Made by a program: the position numbers and the translations under genes. From NCBI GenBank assembly GCA_016946835.1, contig JACVTC010000094.1, forward strand, positions 586,501 to 650,500: DNA of 64,000 bases, read 5' to 3'. This DNA comes from Neocallimastix lanati (nom. inval.). Taxonomy: Eukaryota > Neocallimastigomycota > Neocallimastigomycetes > Neocallimastigales > Neocallimastigaceae. This document shows, one piece after another, positions 34,970-46,139 of this stretch (positions are counted from its first letter, which is position 1; the number at the start of each line of letters is the position of its first letter). The notes under the pieces were generated by a model, which did no database searches, was not told the origin of the DNA, and was given only the letters and a program-made list of their open reading frames with translations.

Positions 34970-36640
34970 TGATACCGGCTGGGGTTGAAACACTAAGATA
35001 TTCAAAACAAAAAAAAATAAATATTAACACATAACTATAAAAATAAATTTGGAAACAAGAAAAAAATTAAATTTTAAAATATTCTTTATTTAAATTTAAA
35101 ATTAAAATTATTTGTTCCAAGTATTAAAAAGAAAGAAATTTATTCTTCTTTTTATACTTTTATTTTAATACATTTTATTTATTATTAATATATTCTTTAT
35201 AAAAAAAAAACTATTATAACTATTTTATTTTAATTTTTAACTATTATTTTAAATTATTTTTTAAAAAAAAAAATAACATTTATTAAATTAAAATATAAAA
35301 AAATTAATTTGGAGCTTGTATCACGAAGGGCATTCCGGGCGGTAGCTTCTTCTTGATATTGTTATTCAGAGAGAGAATTATACAGAATTGATATTTTCTG
35401 TATTTTAGATCATTTTTATTATTGGAATTCTTCTGTATTTTAGTTCATTTTTATTTTAATAAAGATTTAATTTATTTTTAATTTTTGTTTTATTTTTAGT
35501 TTATTTCAAAGGTTTTAGAAAATATTATACAGAAACTTATAATTCTGTATTTTACATCAAATATTTATTGAAATAGGTTTTTATTATTCTTAATATAAAA
35601 ATAAGAATTAGTAATTATTTAAATATTATATAATTTTTAATAAGAATATTTAGTAATAATTTTTATTATATTTAATATTAACAAAATATTTAATAATTAT
35701 TTTTATTAGATTTGATATTAATAAAAGATTTTAATAATAATATTTAATAATAATTTTTATTATATTTAATATTAATAAAAGAATTTTATAAGAATATTTA
35801 ATAATAATTTTTATTATAAAAGATTTTAATAAGAATATTTAATAATAATTTTTATTAGATTTGATATTAATAAAAGATTTTAATAAGAATATTTAATAAT
35901 AATTTTTATTAGATTTGATATTAATAAAAGAATTTTATAAGAATATTTAATAATAATTTCTATTATAAAAGATTTTAATAATAATTTTTAATAATAATTT
36001 TTATTATATTTAATATTAATAAAAGATTTTTATTAGAATATTTAATAATTTTTATTATATTTGATATTAATAAAAGATTTTAATAAGAATATTTAATAAT
36101 AATTTTTATTATATTTAATATAAATAAAAGAATTTTATAAGAATATTTAATAATAATTTTTATTATATTTGATATTAATAAAAGATTTTAATAAGAATAT
36201 TTAATAATAATTTTTATTATATTTAATATTAATAAAAGAATTTTATAAGAATATTTAATAATAATTTTTATTATAAAAGATTTTAATAAGAATATTTAAT
36301 AATAATTTTTATTATATTTAATATTAATAAAAGAAATTTATAAGAATATTTAATAATAATTTTTATTATATTTAATATTAATAAAAGAATTTTATAAGAA
36401 TATTTAATAATAATTTTTATTATATTTAATATTAATAAAAGAAATTTATAAGAATATTTAATAATAATTTTTATTATATTTAATATTAATAAAAGAAATT
36501 TATAAGAATATTTAATAATAATTTTTATTATATTTGATATTAATAAAAGATTTTAATAAGAATATTTAATAATAATTTTATTTTATTATTATTAAGAGTA
36601 TTTAATAGGAAATACAAGGTATTTAGTGACACCCGTATCA
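34970..36640 (-). mobile_element. Solo LTR, family A (1.67 kb), TSD caca
   Basis: TGATACCGGCTGGGG...GTGACACCCGTATCA with caca on both sides (34966-34969, 36641-36644). Contains the longest 54-bp array (about 35640-36590), including several shortened units. Confidence 0.9.
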
Positions 36641-36644
36641 CACA

Positions 36645-37610
36645 TGTTAAGGTTCGGAGAGAGGGAAAAATAAAAATAAGTATTAATGTAAACAATAAAA
36701 AATAAACAAACAAGAAAATTAATAAACAAAATAAATTTTTGTTTTATAAATCCTTTATTAAAATTTTATTTAAAAATTACAATATTAAAATTATAATATA
36801 AAAAAATACAATTTTTTTTTACTGTTATTTATATTTTTTTTCTTAAAATAATAGAAATGGTAAAGCCATTTCTTTGTATAATAAAATTTAATTATTAAAT
36901 ATTTTATATTAATTTTTTATTATTAATATAATTATTATTTAACTTATAATAAATAATACTTATATATTAATCTATTACTAATTATTTATTACTAATCTAC
37001 TTAATTATATATTTTAAAAGACAAATTTTTTATTTTACAGAAGTTAATTCTGTGGTTTAATAATATTTATTTAATCCTAAAGTTTAATTTTACTAAGTTT
37101 AGAAAAATAATATTATTTAAATTATTAATATAAAATTTATAATCATTTCATCAAATTTATAATATAATATTTATAATAAAACATATAATAATAATATAAT
37201 TATTTCCTTTTATGTTTAATCTTTTATTAGTAATCATTAATACAATTTTTTAATTTGGAATTTTCCACAGAAATAATTGATATTGATAAGTTTAATATTA
37301 ATAAAAGAAATATTGATAAGATTTTGATAAACTATAAAGAAAATTGATAAAATAAACTATATAATATTGATAAGAATTTTAATAATAATAAAATATAGAT
37401 AAGAATAATAAAGGTAGCATAGATAAGGAATTAATATTAAATATACTTTTTTAAATAGTATAATTTAATTTGTACTAATTAGGAATATAGATTAATTTAT
37501 TAGAATATAGAAAGTTCCAAAAGAATAAAGAATCAAATAATTTGTTTAAGGGTTAAATGAATCATTTAAGATGCATAACCAAAAGAACATTATTTGGGCA
37601 TTCTTTATCA
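36645..37610 (-). mobile_element. Solo LTR, family B, inverted, TSD caca
   Basis: TGTTAAGGTTCGGAG...GGCATTCTTTATCA with caca on both sides (36641-36644, 37611-37614). This copy defines the family B ends used elsewhere. Confidence 0.8.
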
Positions 37611-37616
37611 CACAAG

Positions 37617-38123
37617 TGATACGGTACCACCATAAATACCATAATTTAGTGAAACTTAGGTTAGGAATTATTTGATAAAATCTTATTGGTTAATAATAAT
37701 TTAGTAATAATATATATAGTTAGTAAATAATAATAATTTAAAGAATGGTTCTTTTATTAATATTAATTTAGTTTTATTAATAATTTAACCTATAAACATG
37801 TTTATTAGTATAGTTTAGTATAGTTTTATATTTAGTTTACATTAATAACATAAGAAATTTGAGTAAATAATTATATTTTATTGAATGATTTAATTATATT
37901 TTAACTAGTTAACAAATATTTATATTGATGATGTATTTTTATTGATGAAAGATAATAAATAAATAAAATAAATAAACTAAATATTAAAGTGTGAATATTA
38001 TTATTGTGTGTATTATTCTATATAATATTAGAATATATTATTTTGTCAATTATTCCCTACCGTTATCGTCCAAATAAAATAAAATAAATATTGATATTGA
38101 TGTTTAATAAAAATATCGTATCA
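37617..38123 (+). repeat. 5' LTR of the gag-only element
   Basis: TGATACGGTACCACC...ATATCGTATCA. Same length as the 3' LTR. Solo relatives at 32215, 56834 and 57362. Confidence 0.9.
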
Positions 38124-38129
38124 TAATTT

Positions 38130-38142
38130 TGGTGGAGAATCC
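38130..38142 (+). other. Primer binding site of the gag-only element
   Basis: TGGTGGAGAATCC, 6 bp after the 5' LTR; identical in these 13 bases to the motif at 800. Confidence 0.7.
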
Positions 38143-38336
38143 GGGCGTGACAGTAACAAAATAATATGAAAATAATATTTATAGAATAATAATAATGCAT
38201 AATAATAAATAATAAAATAAGTTTAATATATATGTGAAAAAAAATAATAATAAAATAAAAGTAAAGTAAAAATATTATATAATTAATAATAGTAAACAAA
38301 AAAGTATATTTAATAATAAATAAATAATTAATTAAA

Positions 38337-39923
38337 ATGGATATCTATAAGTTGTTAAGAAGTTTACCATCATTGAAAAATTATGGTAAAGATGTAGACT
38401 TACGGATATATGATTTTGAAGAAGTTATGGATCTATGGGATATCCAAAATCCTAAAAGAAGACTTGTCTTTATGAAAGAATGTGTGAATTATGCTCTTAA
38501 AGAAGTTCTAAAAAGTATAGAAGAAAATTGCGAGAATCAAACCAATCTATCAACTCAAATTATTATAGAAGAAATTGAAAAATATTTGGGAATTACTCAA
38601 AATGATAAAATTTGGGAATTAAAAGAAATGAAAATTAAAACGAATGAATCAATTCCTATATTTAATATTAATTATATAAGAAAATTTAAAAATATTGATG
38701 AAGAAATGAGAAAATTAATTACAGTTGAAGATTATATAAACTCAATTAAGCCAAGAATATATCCATGTTTAAGGGTATTAGAACAGGAATGTGAAAATAT
38801 TGAAGAAGCAATTAAAATCGCGGAAAAGGCCAGTAGAATTGAAGAGAAATTAAAATTCAAAATAGATTTTAATAATTATAAACAAAATTATAAAAATGAT
38901 TATATAAATGATTATAATAATAATATTAATAAGAAAAATAATAAAATAATGTGCTTTAGATGTTATGAATTAGGCCACAAAGCATTCAATTGTAAATATT
39001 CATTTAAAGAATTGTCAATAATGGAAGAAAAAGGAATAATAGAAAAGAATAAAAGAAGTAATTATAGGAAAAATTTTAATAAGAAAAAAATATTTTCATA
39101 TAATAAAAATAATTATAAATTAAATGGTAAAAAAGGCAATAATTATTATTATAATAATAATGGGAATTATTCTGGTAATGTTTGTAATTGGAATAATAAA
39201 CAAAATAATATTAATATAAATAAAAAGAATAATTTAAATAATTACATGAGTATTAATAATAATTATCGAAATAATAAGTTAAACATTCCAAGGTATGAAT
39301 TCAATAATAATTATGATAACAATAAAAATTTTTATTGGACTAAAAATATTAAACATAGAAATTGGTATAATAATCTTGGTAATAATAATAATAATAATAA
39401 TAATTATAATTACAGAATAAATAATAATAGTAACAATGATATTAATAATAATAATTGTAGAGGTGAAGACAACAACAACAACAACAATAATAATAATTAT
39501 AATGATAGAAATAACAGTTACACGAATTCTTATAGAAATAATTACAATAATTACAATTTTAATGCCAACAACAATAATTACAACAATGATAATTACAATA
39601 ATAATAATAATAACAGTAATAATAATTTTAACAATAAAAATGATATAATTACTTATGAAAAGAATATAGAAAACCAAATTAGTAATTTCAATTATAATAT
39701 TAATAAACCTGGAGTTAAGGAAAAGGTGATTTTTACTTCTAATGAAAATAAGAATTTTGACTATAGTAATAAAAATTTTGAAAGGATAAATACTAATTCA
39801 ATATTTATAAATAGTAATAAGAATAATAATGTTAATGAAAATAATAATTATAATATTATACGTAACACGGTAGGTTTAAAGAAAAAGGTTTTTGGAATGG
39901 AAAATAATACAAAAAAAAAATAA
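38337..39923 (+). CDS. Gag-like protein with CCHC zinc knuckle and Asn-rich tail
   Basis: Intact 528-residue ORF starting at the first ATG after the leader. Residues 1-190 form a charged, mostly helical-looking capsid-like region (MDIYKLLRSLPSLK; EEVMDLWDIQNPKRR). A canonical zinc knuckle, CFRCYELGHKAFNC, follows, with ligands Cys206, Cys209, His214 and Cys219. Residues 220-528 are very rich in Asn, Tyr and Lys. Such proteins package element RNA into particles. The intact frame next to near-identical LTRs argues for recent activity. The Asn tracts reflect AAT/AAC codon repeats common in this genome. No protease motif is present. Confidence 0.85.
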   Translation: MDIYKLLRSLPSLKNYGKDVDLRIYDFEEVMDLWDIQNPKRRLVFMKECVNYALKEVLKSIEENCENQTNLSTQIIIEEIEKYLGITQNDKIWELKEMKIKTNESIPIFNINYIRKFKNIDEEMRKLITVEDYINSIKPRIYPCLRVLEQECENIEEAIKIAEKASRIEEKLKFKIDFNNYKQNYKNDYINDYNNNINKKNNKIMCFRCYELGHKAFNCKYSFKELSIMEEKGIIEKNKRSNYRKNFNKKKIFSYNKNNYKLNGKKGNNYYYNNNGNYSGNVCNWNNKQNNININKKNNLNNYMSINNNYRNNKLNIPRYEFNNNYDNNKNFYWTKNIKHRNWYNNLGNNNNNNNNYNYRINNNSNNDINNNNCRGEDNNNNNNNNNYNDRNNSYTNSYRNNYNNYNFNANNNNYNNDNYNNNNNNSNNNFNNKNDIITYEKNIENQISNFNYNINKPGVKEKVIFTSNENKNFDYSNKNFERINTNSIFINSNKNNNVNENNNYNIIRNTVGLKKKVFGMENNTKKK

Positions 39924-40062
39924 ATAATAATTAATTAAATAATTTGAAATTTCAAAATCTCAAATTTCAAAATTAAAATTTAAAATTTTGAAATATATTT
40001 ATTTTTATTATATATTGTTTAAAAATTTATTATTATAAAAATTTATTATATATTTATATAAA

Positions 40063-40113
<51 letters not shown>

Positions 40114-40239
40114 ATTATAAAAAAAAATTTATTAAAAAAAAAAAAAATTTATTAAAAGAAAAAAAAAAAATTTATTAAAAAATAAAAAAAATTTATGAAA
40201 GTAACTAAATTTTGGTGACTTCAAGGGACGAAGTCTAAT

Positions 40240-40762
40240 TTCAGTGGGGGCATTTTGATACGGTACCACCATAAATACCATAATTTAGTGAAACTTAGGT
40301 TAGGAATTATTTGATAAAATCTTATTGGTTAATAATAATTTAGTAATAATATATATAGTTAGTAAATAATAATAATTTAAAGAATGGTTCTTTTATTAAT
40401 ATTAATTTAGTTTTATTAATAATTTAACCTATAAACATGTTTATTAGTATAGTTTAGTATAGTTTTATATTTAGTTTACATTAATAACATAAGAAATTTG
40501 AGTAAATAATTATATTTTATTGAATGATTTAATTATATTTTAACTAGTTAACAAATATTTATATTGATGATGTATTTTTATTGATGAATGATAATAAATA
40601 AATAAAATAAATAAACTAAATATTAAAGTGTGAATATTATTATTGTGTGTATTATTCTATATAATATTAGAATATATTATTTTGTCAATTATTCCCTACT
40701 GTTATCGTCCAAATAAAATAAAATAAATATTGATATTGATGTTTAATAAAAATATCGTATCA
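40240..40762 (+). repeat. Polypurine-like tract and 3' LTR of the gag-only element
   Basis: The purine run AGTGGGGG lies 5 bp before TGATACGG. The LTR 40256-40762 matches 37617-38123 apart from an A/T and a C/T difference near positions 337 and 452 of the LTR. Confidence 0.85.
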
Positions 40763-40764
40763 CA

Positions 40765-41326
40765 TGATATTTTATGGTTTATATCTTAATTCTGAATAGG
40801 CTCAGAAAGTGACATAACCAATATCAATAATTAAATTTAGAAAAAGTTGTTTTTGTGATTAAGATTTTAAAAATATGTTTTATTAATATATATTTTATTT
40901 ATTTTATAAATTATTTTATATACATCTTTTAATTTTATTATTTAAATTATTATTTTAATTATTTAATATTATTATTAATATTTAGTTTTTGATTAAAATG
41001 AGTAAAAACTATATAAAAACCTGATTATTAAAATAAATAAAATTAAGAACTATTTATATTAATTTAGTAAATTATACATTTTAAAATTTGTTTACATGTT
41101 ATAAGTATTTACAATTAATAATATTTTAAAAATTATTATTTCTGTTTATTGTTTATTTTATTTTTTTATTATTAAAATATTATTTAATATATTTTTATTT
41201 TTATTAATTTATTAATTGTTTATTATTAAACTTTATAAAATTTGTACCGTGATATTAATTATATATATATATATATTTTTTTTAATATAATATGAAATTT
41301 ATATTTATAAATTTCATTATTTATCA
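40765..41326. mobile_element. Solo LTR in tRNA-Gly ladder
   Basis: Starts TGATATTTTATGG two bases (ca) after the gag-only element and ends ATTATTTATCA, followed by cac and the next LTR. No coding sequence. Family not resolved. Confidence 0.5.
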
Positions 41327-41329
41327 CAC

Positions 41330-42208
41330 TGTAATAATTCTATTAAGAACTAACTCAAAATAGAATTATTAACTACAACTTAACAACTAATTCATTAAGT
41401 TGAGAAAATAAAATAAAATAAATTTTTTTTTACCTTTAAAGTAGAGTTTATTATAAAATTAATTATAATAATAACACAAAAAGTAAGAAAAGAATTGTTT
41501 GTATAAATTGATTTTAAAAATATGTTTTTGAATAAAATATTTTTATTAATTTATTAAAGTTAAAAATATAAAATTGTTACTATTATAACTATATTTTTTA
41601 TAATAATAACTCTTGATTTCTCAAAGAGAACTCAAGAGCCTTATTTATATTTTTTTATGAAAATAAGGTTAAATAAGAAAGGGTTTTCTAATCTTAACAA
41701 ATCTCTTATCTAGGAAAAGATTAGATAGAAAAACCTAGATAAGTTTTCGATCGATATTCTATCCATATCGATCATCGCATTAATTAAGTAAAACCGATTA
41801 CTTCTAAAAAGTAATTGGAAAAAATCTTAATTAACCGATTTTCCAATCTAATGATCGAAAATAAAAGAATAAAATAATAAAAGATATTTCGATCATATAA
41901 TTTATCCTTATATTAAAAATATAAAATTAAATAGTTAATAAAATACAGAATACATTATAAAATACAGAATACATTATAAAATACAGAATAAAATACAATA
42001 CAAAATACATTAGTTACAGTAGAGAATTTAACATATTGTAAATATATTATTTAAAATTAATTAAATAAATTTTGTTAAATTAATGAATATTTAAAATTAA
42101 ATTAAATAAATTTAATAAATATTATATGTAATTAAATAAAGTTATAGTTATAATAACTTAACTAAGAAAATATAATTATTTGCTAACAAATAATTATAGA
42201 TTCTTACA
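41330..42208 (+). mobile_element. LTR, family S, adjacent to tRNA-Gly, with pseudoknot block (copy 2)
   Basis: Starts TGTAATAATTC (compare TGTAAGAA) and ends ATTCTTACA, 18 bp before the mature tRNA-Gly. Flanks cacac / aacac (4 of 5). Structures: terminal 12-bp hairpin (about 41333-41370); CTCTTGATTTCTC hairpin (41610-41638); CCTTATTT/AAATAAGG (41639-41668); pseudoknot A TCTAATCTT (41687-41695)/AAGATTAGA (41717-41725) and B CTTATCTAGG (41705-41714)/CCTAGATAAG (41734-41743); GATCGATAT hairpin (41749-41773); nested TTAATTAAG/CCGATTACTT hairpin (41780-41834); ATGATCGAAA/TTTCGATCAT (41851-41896). Confidence 0.75.
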
Positions 42209-42226
42209 AACACAAGCAATTATGAA

Positions 42227-42297
42227 GCGTTAATAGTATAGAGGTAGAATATTTGCCTTCCAAGCAAATGGCCCGGGTTCGATTCCCGGTTAACGCA
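42227..42297 (+). tRNA. tRNA-Gly(UCC)
   Basis: 71-nt cloverleaf. Acceptor GCGTTAA/TTAACGC with discriminator A. Anticodon stem TTTGC/GCAAA with loop CTTCCAA, anticodon TCC at 42259-42261 reading GGA. T arm CCGGG TTCGATT CCCGG. No intron. The Pol III terminator TTTTT follows at about 42304-42308. An LTR ends 18 bp upstream. Confidence 0.97.
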
Positions 42298-42308
42298 ATG
42301 TAATTTTT

Positions 42309-42360
42309 CGTTTAATATATATTTTACTTTAATTATATATATATATTTACTTTGTTTAAC

Positions 42361-42424
<64 letters not shown>

Positions 42425-43354
42425 TTATTTTATTTTTCTTATCTTTTAAATTAATTACAAAATTAAAATATAAATATATGTATATTTAATATAAAATTAT
42501 TTAACTAAATTATATATGTATATTTATAATTTAATCTTTAAATGAAAACATAATAAATTTTTATTAAGGTTTAAAACAATATAATATTACTTTTTATAGA
42601 AAAAGAATATTTTCTATTAAGAATTTTACATATATTTATATTTTTTTCAAAAGTTAAAGTTATTAAAAAATAAAAAATAAAAGTTTTTAAAAAGTTCTTA
42701 AAAATCGAAAAATTTAGAAAAAACAGAAAACAATAGAATTAAGAATATAATAGAGTAAATTTTAATTAATTAAACACAAGTATTATCAAGAAATTCTAGT
42801 ACTTTCTTGAACTATAAAGAAACTTCTAGATCTTTTAGAATAAAATTATAAAATAATAATAAATATGAATCGAACCCTAAGTAGTATGATTCAAGGTATT
42901 AGTTACTAACAACTATACCAGTAATAATATTCCTTTAATTTTGGTACAAGACCGATTGAAATCCATAAAATTAATATAGCCTTAGAGTGGAAAATAAATA
43001 TTAATAATTATAAATATAGTGTAAAGTTGTACAAAAATTTAATGTATTAAATTTTTAAAATATATAGAAATTAGAAATAATTTAATTTAAAAATAGAGGT
43101 TAAATAGTTTAACTAAAAAATAAAAAATAAAAAAAAAATAATTTCGAGATTTAGTGAGATCTCAATTTGGGGAAATTGAGATCAAGAGAAATTAAGATTT
43201 AAAATTTTATAATAAATAAAGAGATAATTAAATAAAATAATAATTGAGAAAGAAATTAAATATTTTAATAATAATAAATTATTGTGTATTATTTGGAATA
43301 TTAGAATATTTACCTTAAATAAATTAGGAGTTCGATGTAATGGACCAAATTTTG
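42309..43354. other. AT-rich DNA with ATT array
   Basis: 42361-42424 is an ATT array. 42866-42926 (minus) has tRNA-like A- and B-box spacing (next entry). 43250-43330 resembles the LTR interior of the gag-only family (TTATTGTGTATTATTTGGAATATTAG). No protein gene. Confidence 0.5.
42866..42926 (-). pseudogene. Degenerate tRNA-like sequence
   Basis: The minus strand reads TGGTATAGTTGTTAGTAAC (A-box/D-arm-like) and, about 25 nt later, AGGGTTCGATTC (B-box/T-loop-like). Neither acceptor nor T stem pairs well, so it is at most a tRNA relic or the head of a tRNA-derived SINE. Confidence 0.35.
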
Positions 43355-43946
43355 TGTAAGAACTACTTTATGAAGTTATTCATAAATTAGTTCTGTTCTA
43401 CAATTTATTAATGAAGAACATTAATAGATTGAGAGATGTAAGATATACTTACCTAGGTCGAGTTTATTATAAGGGTTAACAACTAATAATACAGATTAAA
43501 ATATTAGAACACAGTATTTGTTTATTATTTAAGATAATTAAGTTTTAATATGCTTTATTAATTAATAATGTTTTTTAAAGAATTAAGATTTAAAATAATA
43601 AGAATGATTTTTTATTTTATTTGGTTATTATTATTGTTCTTTCTTATAATAATAACTCTTGATTTCTCAAAGTGAATTCAAGAGCCTTATTTGTACTTTT
43701 TTGAAAAGTAAGGTTAAATTAAAAAAGTGCTTTCTAATCTTAACAAATCTCTTATCTAGGTAAAGATTAGAGAGAAAAACCTAGATAAGATTTTTGATGA
43801 TATTCTATCCATATCGATCATCGTATCAATTAGTTAAAACCAATTACTTTTAAGAAGTGATTGGGAAAAACCCTAATAAACCGATTCGCTAATCTAATCT
43901 AATTGATCGATAATAAAAGAATAAAATAATAAAAGATATTTCAACA
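43355..43946 (+). mobile_element. Family S LTR, truncated, with pseudoknot block (copy 3)
   Basis: Starts TGTAAGAACTAC with an AGAACTA/TAGTTCT hairpin. Closely related to copy 2 from about 43640. Pseudoknot A TCTAATCTT (43733-43741)/AAGATTAGA (43763-43771), B CTTATCTAGG (43751-43760)/CCTAGATAAG (43780-43789), and CCAATTACTT/AAGTGATTGG hairpin. It ends against the gypsy fragment at about 43947 without the family's TTCTTACA end. Confidence 0.7.
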
Positions 43947-44490
43947 CACATTCTAAGTTAACCATTCTTCTTTGGAACAAATAAGACAGGGGCACCAGCA
44001 GGAGATTTCGATTTTCTTATAAAACCTATAGCGGGGAATTCATTAATATATTCCTCTAACACCCTGAATTCTTCATCGGTCTTCTGGTATATTGGTCTAT
44101 AAAATAGCTAAATAGCTTAGAGTCGTTTACAAGGTTGATCTAGCAATCGTAGGGAAAGACTTCTTTGGCGAAGAGTCCTAAGAGTCTGGTTGGCAACGAA
44201 GGTAGCATCATTGTATCCATGATAGGCTTTTATCTGGCAACTAAAGCTTGGTAGTTGGTTAGGCAGGGATCTTTGTTTTCTATGAGAGTTAAAGCCCAAT
44301 TCATAGCAATTCCATAAAGTCTTGAAATCAGGTAGAGTACTTCTGTTTCTTCTCCTTGATAGTGATCTTGGCTTAGAATCCTTTCAAATATCTTCTCTCT
44401 CCGGGGAATCCGTCCTTGAGTGTAGCGTTTTCTAACACAATATGGACTCCTTCTATGATGTATATGAATGTTGATAATTTTCAAAAATAA
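43947..44490 (-). pseudogene. Ty3/gypsy gag-RT fragment, internally deleted
   Basis: The minus-strand reading from about 44484 gives a capsid region (EVLYLISRLYGIAMNWALTL, NDATFVANQTLRTLRQRSL; Retrotrans_gag type) in two overlapping frames. It then jumps directly to the RT N-terminus: EEYINEFPAIGFIRKSKS, then [14 protein letters not shown] at about 43960-44030. Nucleocapsid and protease are missing, and RT ends at the truncated family S LTR. The usual gypsy order gag-PR-RT is collapsed by deletion. Inactive. Confidence 0.8.
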
Positions 44491-46130
44491 AATGACTTCC
44501 TTTTATTTGAAAAAGAAAAATGTTTTATAAAGAAGAAAAGAATATTTAAATTAAAAATTTTATTAAAGAAAATAAAACATTTCCTATGATTTTCCAGTAA
44601 TTAATTCAAAAAAACTAAGATAGTATACGCATATTTGTCAGGCCAGCTTACCTATTACGGTATCATGTACCTGAGGGTACTTCGAATACGTTTATACAAT
44701 TTTATTGCATAAACCAGTTCAGAATCTACCAATATCCAATTATGAAAGGTAAACTTATTCCGGAAATCTTAGCTTTTCTTGACTTTGAATTAACGAACTG
44801 CTTCTAACATGGTACTAATTCAACTATTTTCTCAAGAAAATTATATTAATTTCCTTATGAAAGCTTCAATAATAAAAATAAATTTTTTATCCATAACTTA
44901 ACTTTTAAATTCTTTTTTAACACTAAGATGTTTAAATATATTTTATAATGAGTTTCTATTATATGGGGCTTGCATTCGATAACAAAAAAAAATCTAAAAA
45001 TATAAATCAACACTTGGATAAAATAAATTTATTATCAAACACAAAACTAAACTAAACAAGTTAATGTTAAATAAAAATTTACTTTAAATACTTTTTTATT
45101 AATAAAAATTCAAAGATATAAAATATTTTTTTTGGAAAAATTCACTCTTATTTATACGAAAAATTTTTTAACCAATTATGTTTTAAAGAAATAAAAATAA
45201 TAAAACAAAAATTTCAATAAAATGTTTTTTTGGAATTCGAACCTGTATGTTATGTTTAATAAACTCTTTTATAATTAATTATATACTAATAAATTAATTA
45301 ATGTAATAAATTATATAAATTTATGATTCAATTTATATGGAAATTTATTATAAATTTATGTAAACTATTTAAAAGGAAAAATTATTATGTAAATAATTTT
45401 GGATAATAAATTTAATTTAAATAATTTAAATAATTTAGTTATTTTTTTTAACCTAGTTAATTTAGTTTAATTAGTTTAAAATACTTTAAAATTAATTTCG
45501 GAGTAATTTTAAATAGTTAAAATTAATTTAAATAGTTTATAAAAATAGTTTTAAATTATAAATATATAAACATTAGTATTAATAATATTTATATATTAAA
45601 TAAATAATAAATGACCTTTTATTGAATTTAATTGTTATTGTAAATAAATTGAAAGTTTATTGAATTAATTATTGTTTAGTTTTAGTTAATTATTATTTAA
45701 TAAAATTATTAATAAATATTTTGTTAATATATAAATAGTAATATATTTAAATTAGATAAGAATAATATATTGTAGTGTAGTCATGAAAAAATATAAATAC
45801 ATAAAAATTTTATTATTTAAAGCGATGTATTAGTTATTGATTATTAAATAGTTAATAACATAATAGAATTTAATAAATTTTTTAATAAAAAGAATAATTA
45901 TTTAAAAGAAACGTTTTAATGTTTCTTTATTTTAAAAAAAGTTTTTAATTATTATAATCTATTTTTAAAAATAAAACTTTACAATAACCATTTACTACAA
46001 AAAAAAAAAAAAAAGCATTATAATAATTAAAAAAAATTTATACACTATATGAACTACTAATTATTTAATATTCAAATTGGAAGAATTAAATTTAATTTTC
46101 CAAAATTTAAATATTAACGACATTATGGAA
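44491..46130. other. Gypsy leader region and AT-rich DNA
   Basis: 44640-44860 is GC-richer and non-coding. On the minus strand it would be the leader/LTR of the gypsy fragment, and TGGTAGATTCTGAAC there could be its primer site. 44860-46130 is AT-rich with no gene seen. Confidence 0.45.
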
Positions 46131-46139
46131 AACCATCAA

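Larger units (their letters stand above)
37617..40762 (+). mobile_element. Gag-only LTR retrotransposon (TR-GAG-like), complete
   Basis: Complete structure: 507-bp LTR (37617-38123), primer-binding-site motif, one gag ORF, A-rich segment, GC-richer tail with purine tract AGTGGGGG (40243-40250), and 507-bp LTR (40256-40762). By eye the two LTRs differ at only two positions, so the insertion is very young. There is no protease, RT, RNase H or integrase, so it must be moved by enzymes supplied in trans. Flanks are cacaag on the left and ca followed by another LTR on the right. Confidence 0.9.

Noticed and set aside
39279-39677. Open frames (Ile/Val-rich and Thr-rich) overlapping the gag gene
   Set aside because: They are the antisense and +1 shadows of the Asn codon repeats in the gag at 38337-39923.
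41675-41700. Possible -1 frameshift signal: GGGTTTT just before the pseudoknot in copy 2
   Set aside because: The spacing to stem A is about zero, no open frame crosses it, and copies 1 and 3 lack the heptamer.
44117-44299. Minus-strand 60-codon frame as a separate gene
   Set aside because: It is the out-of-frame continuation of the gypsy gag fragment.
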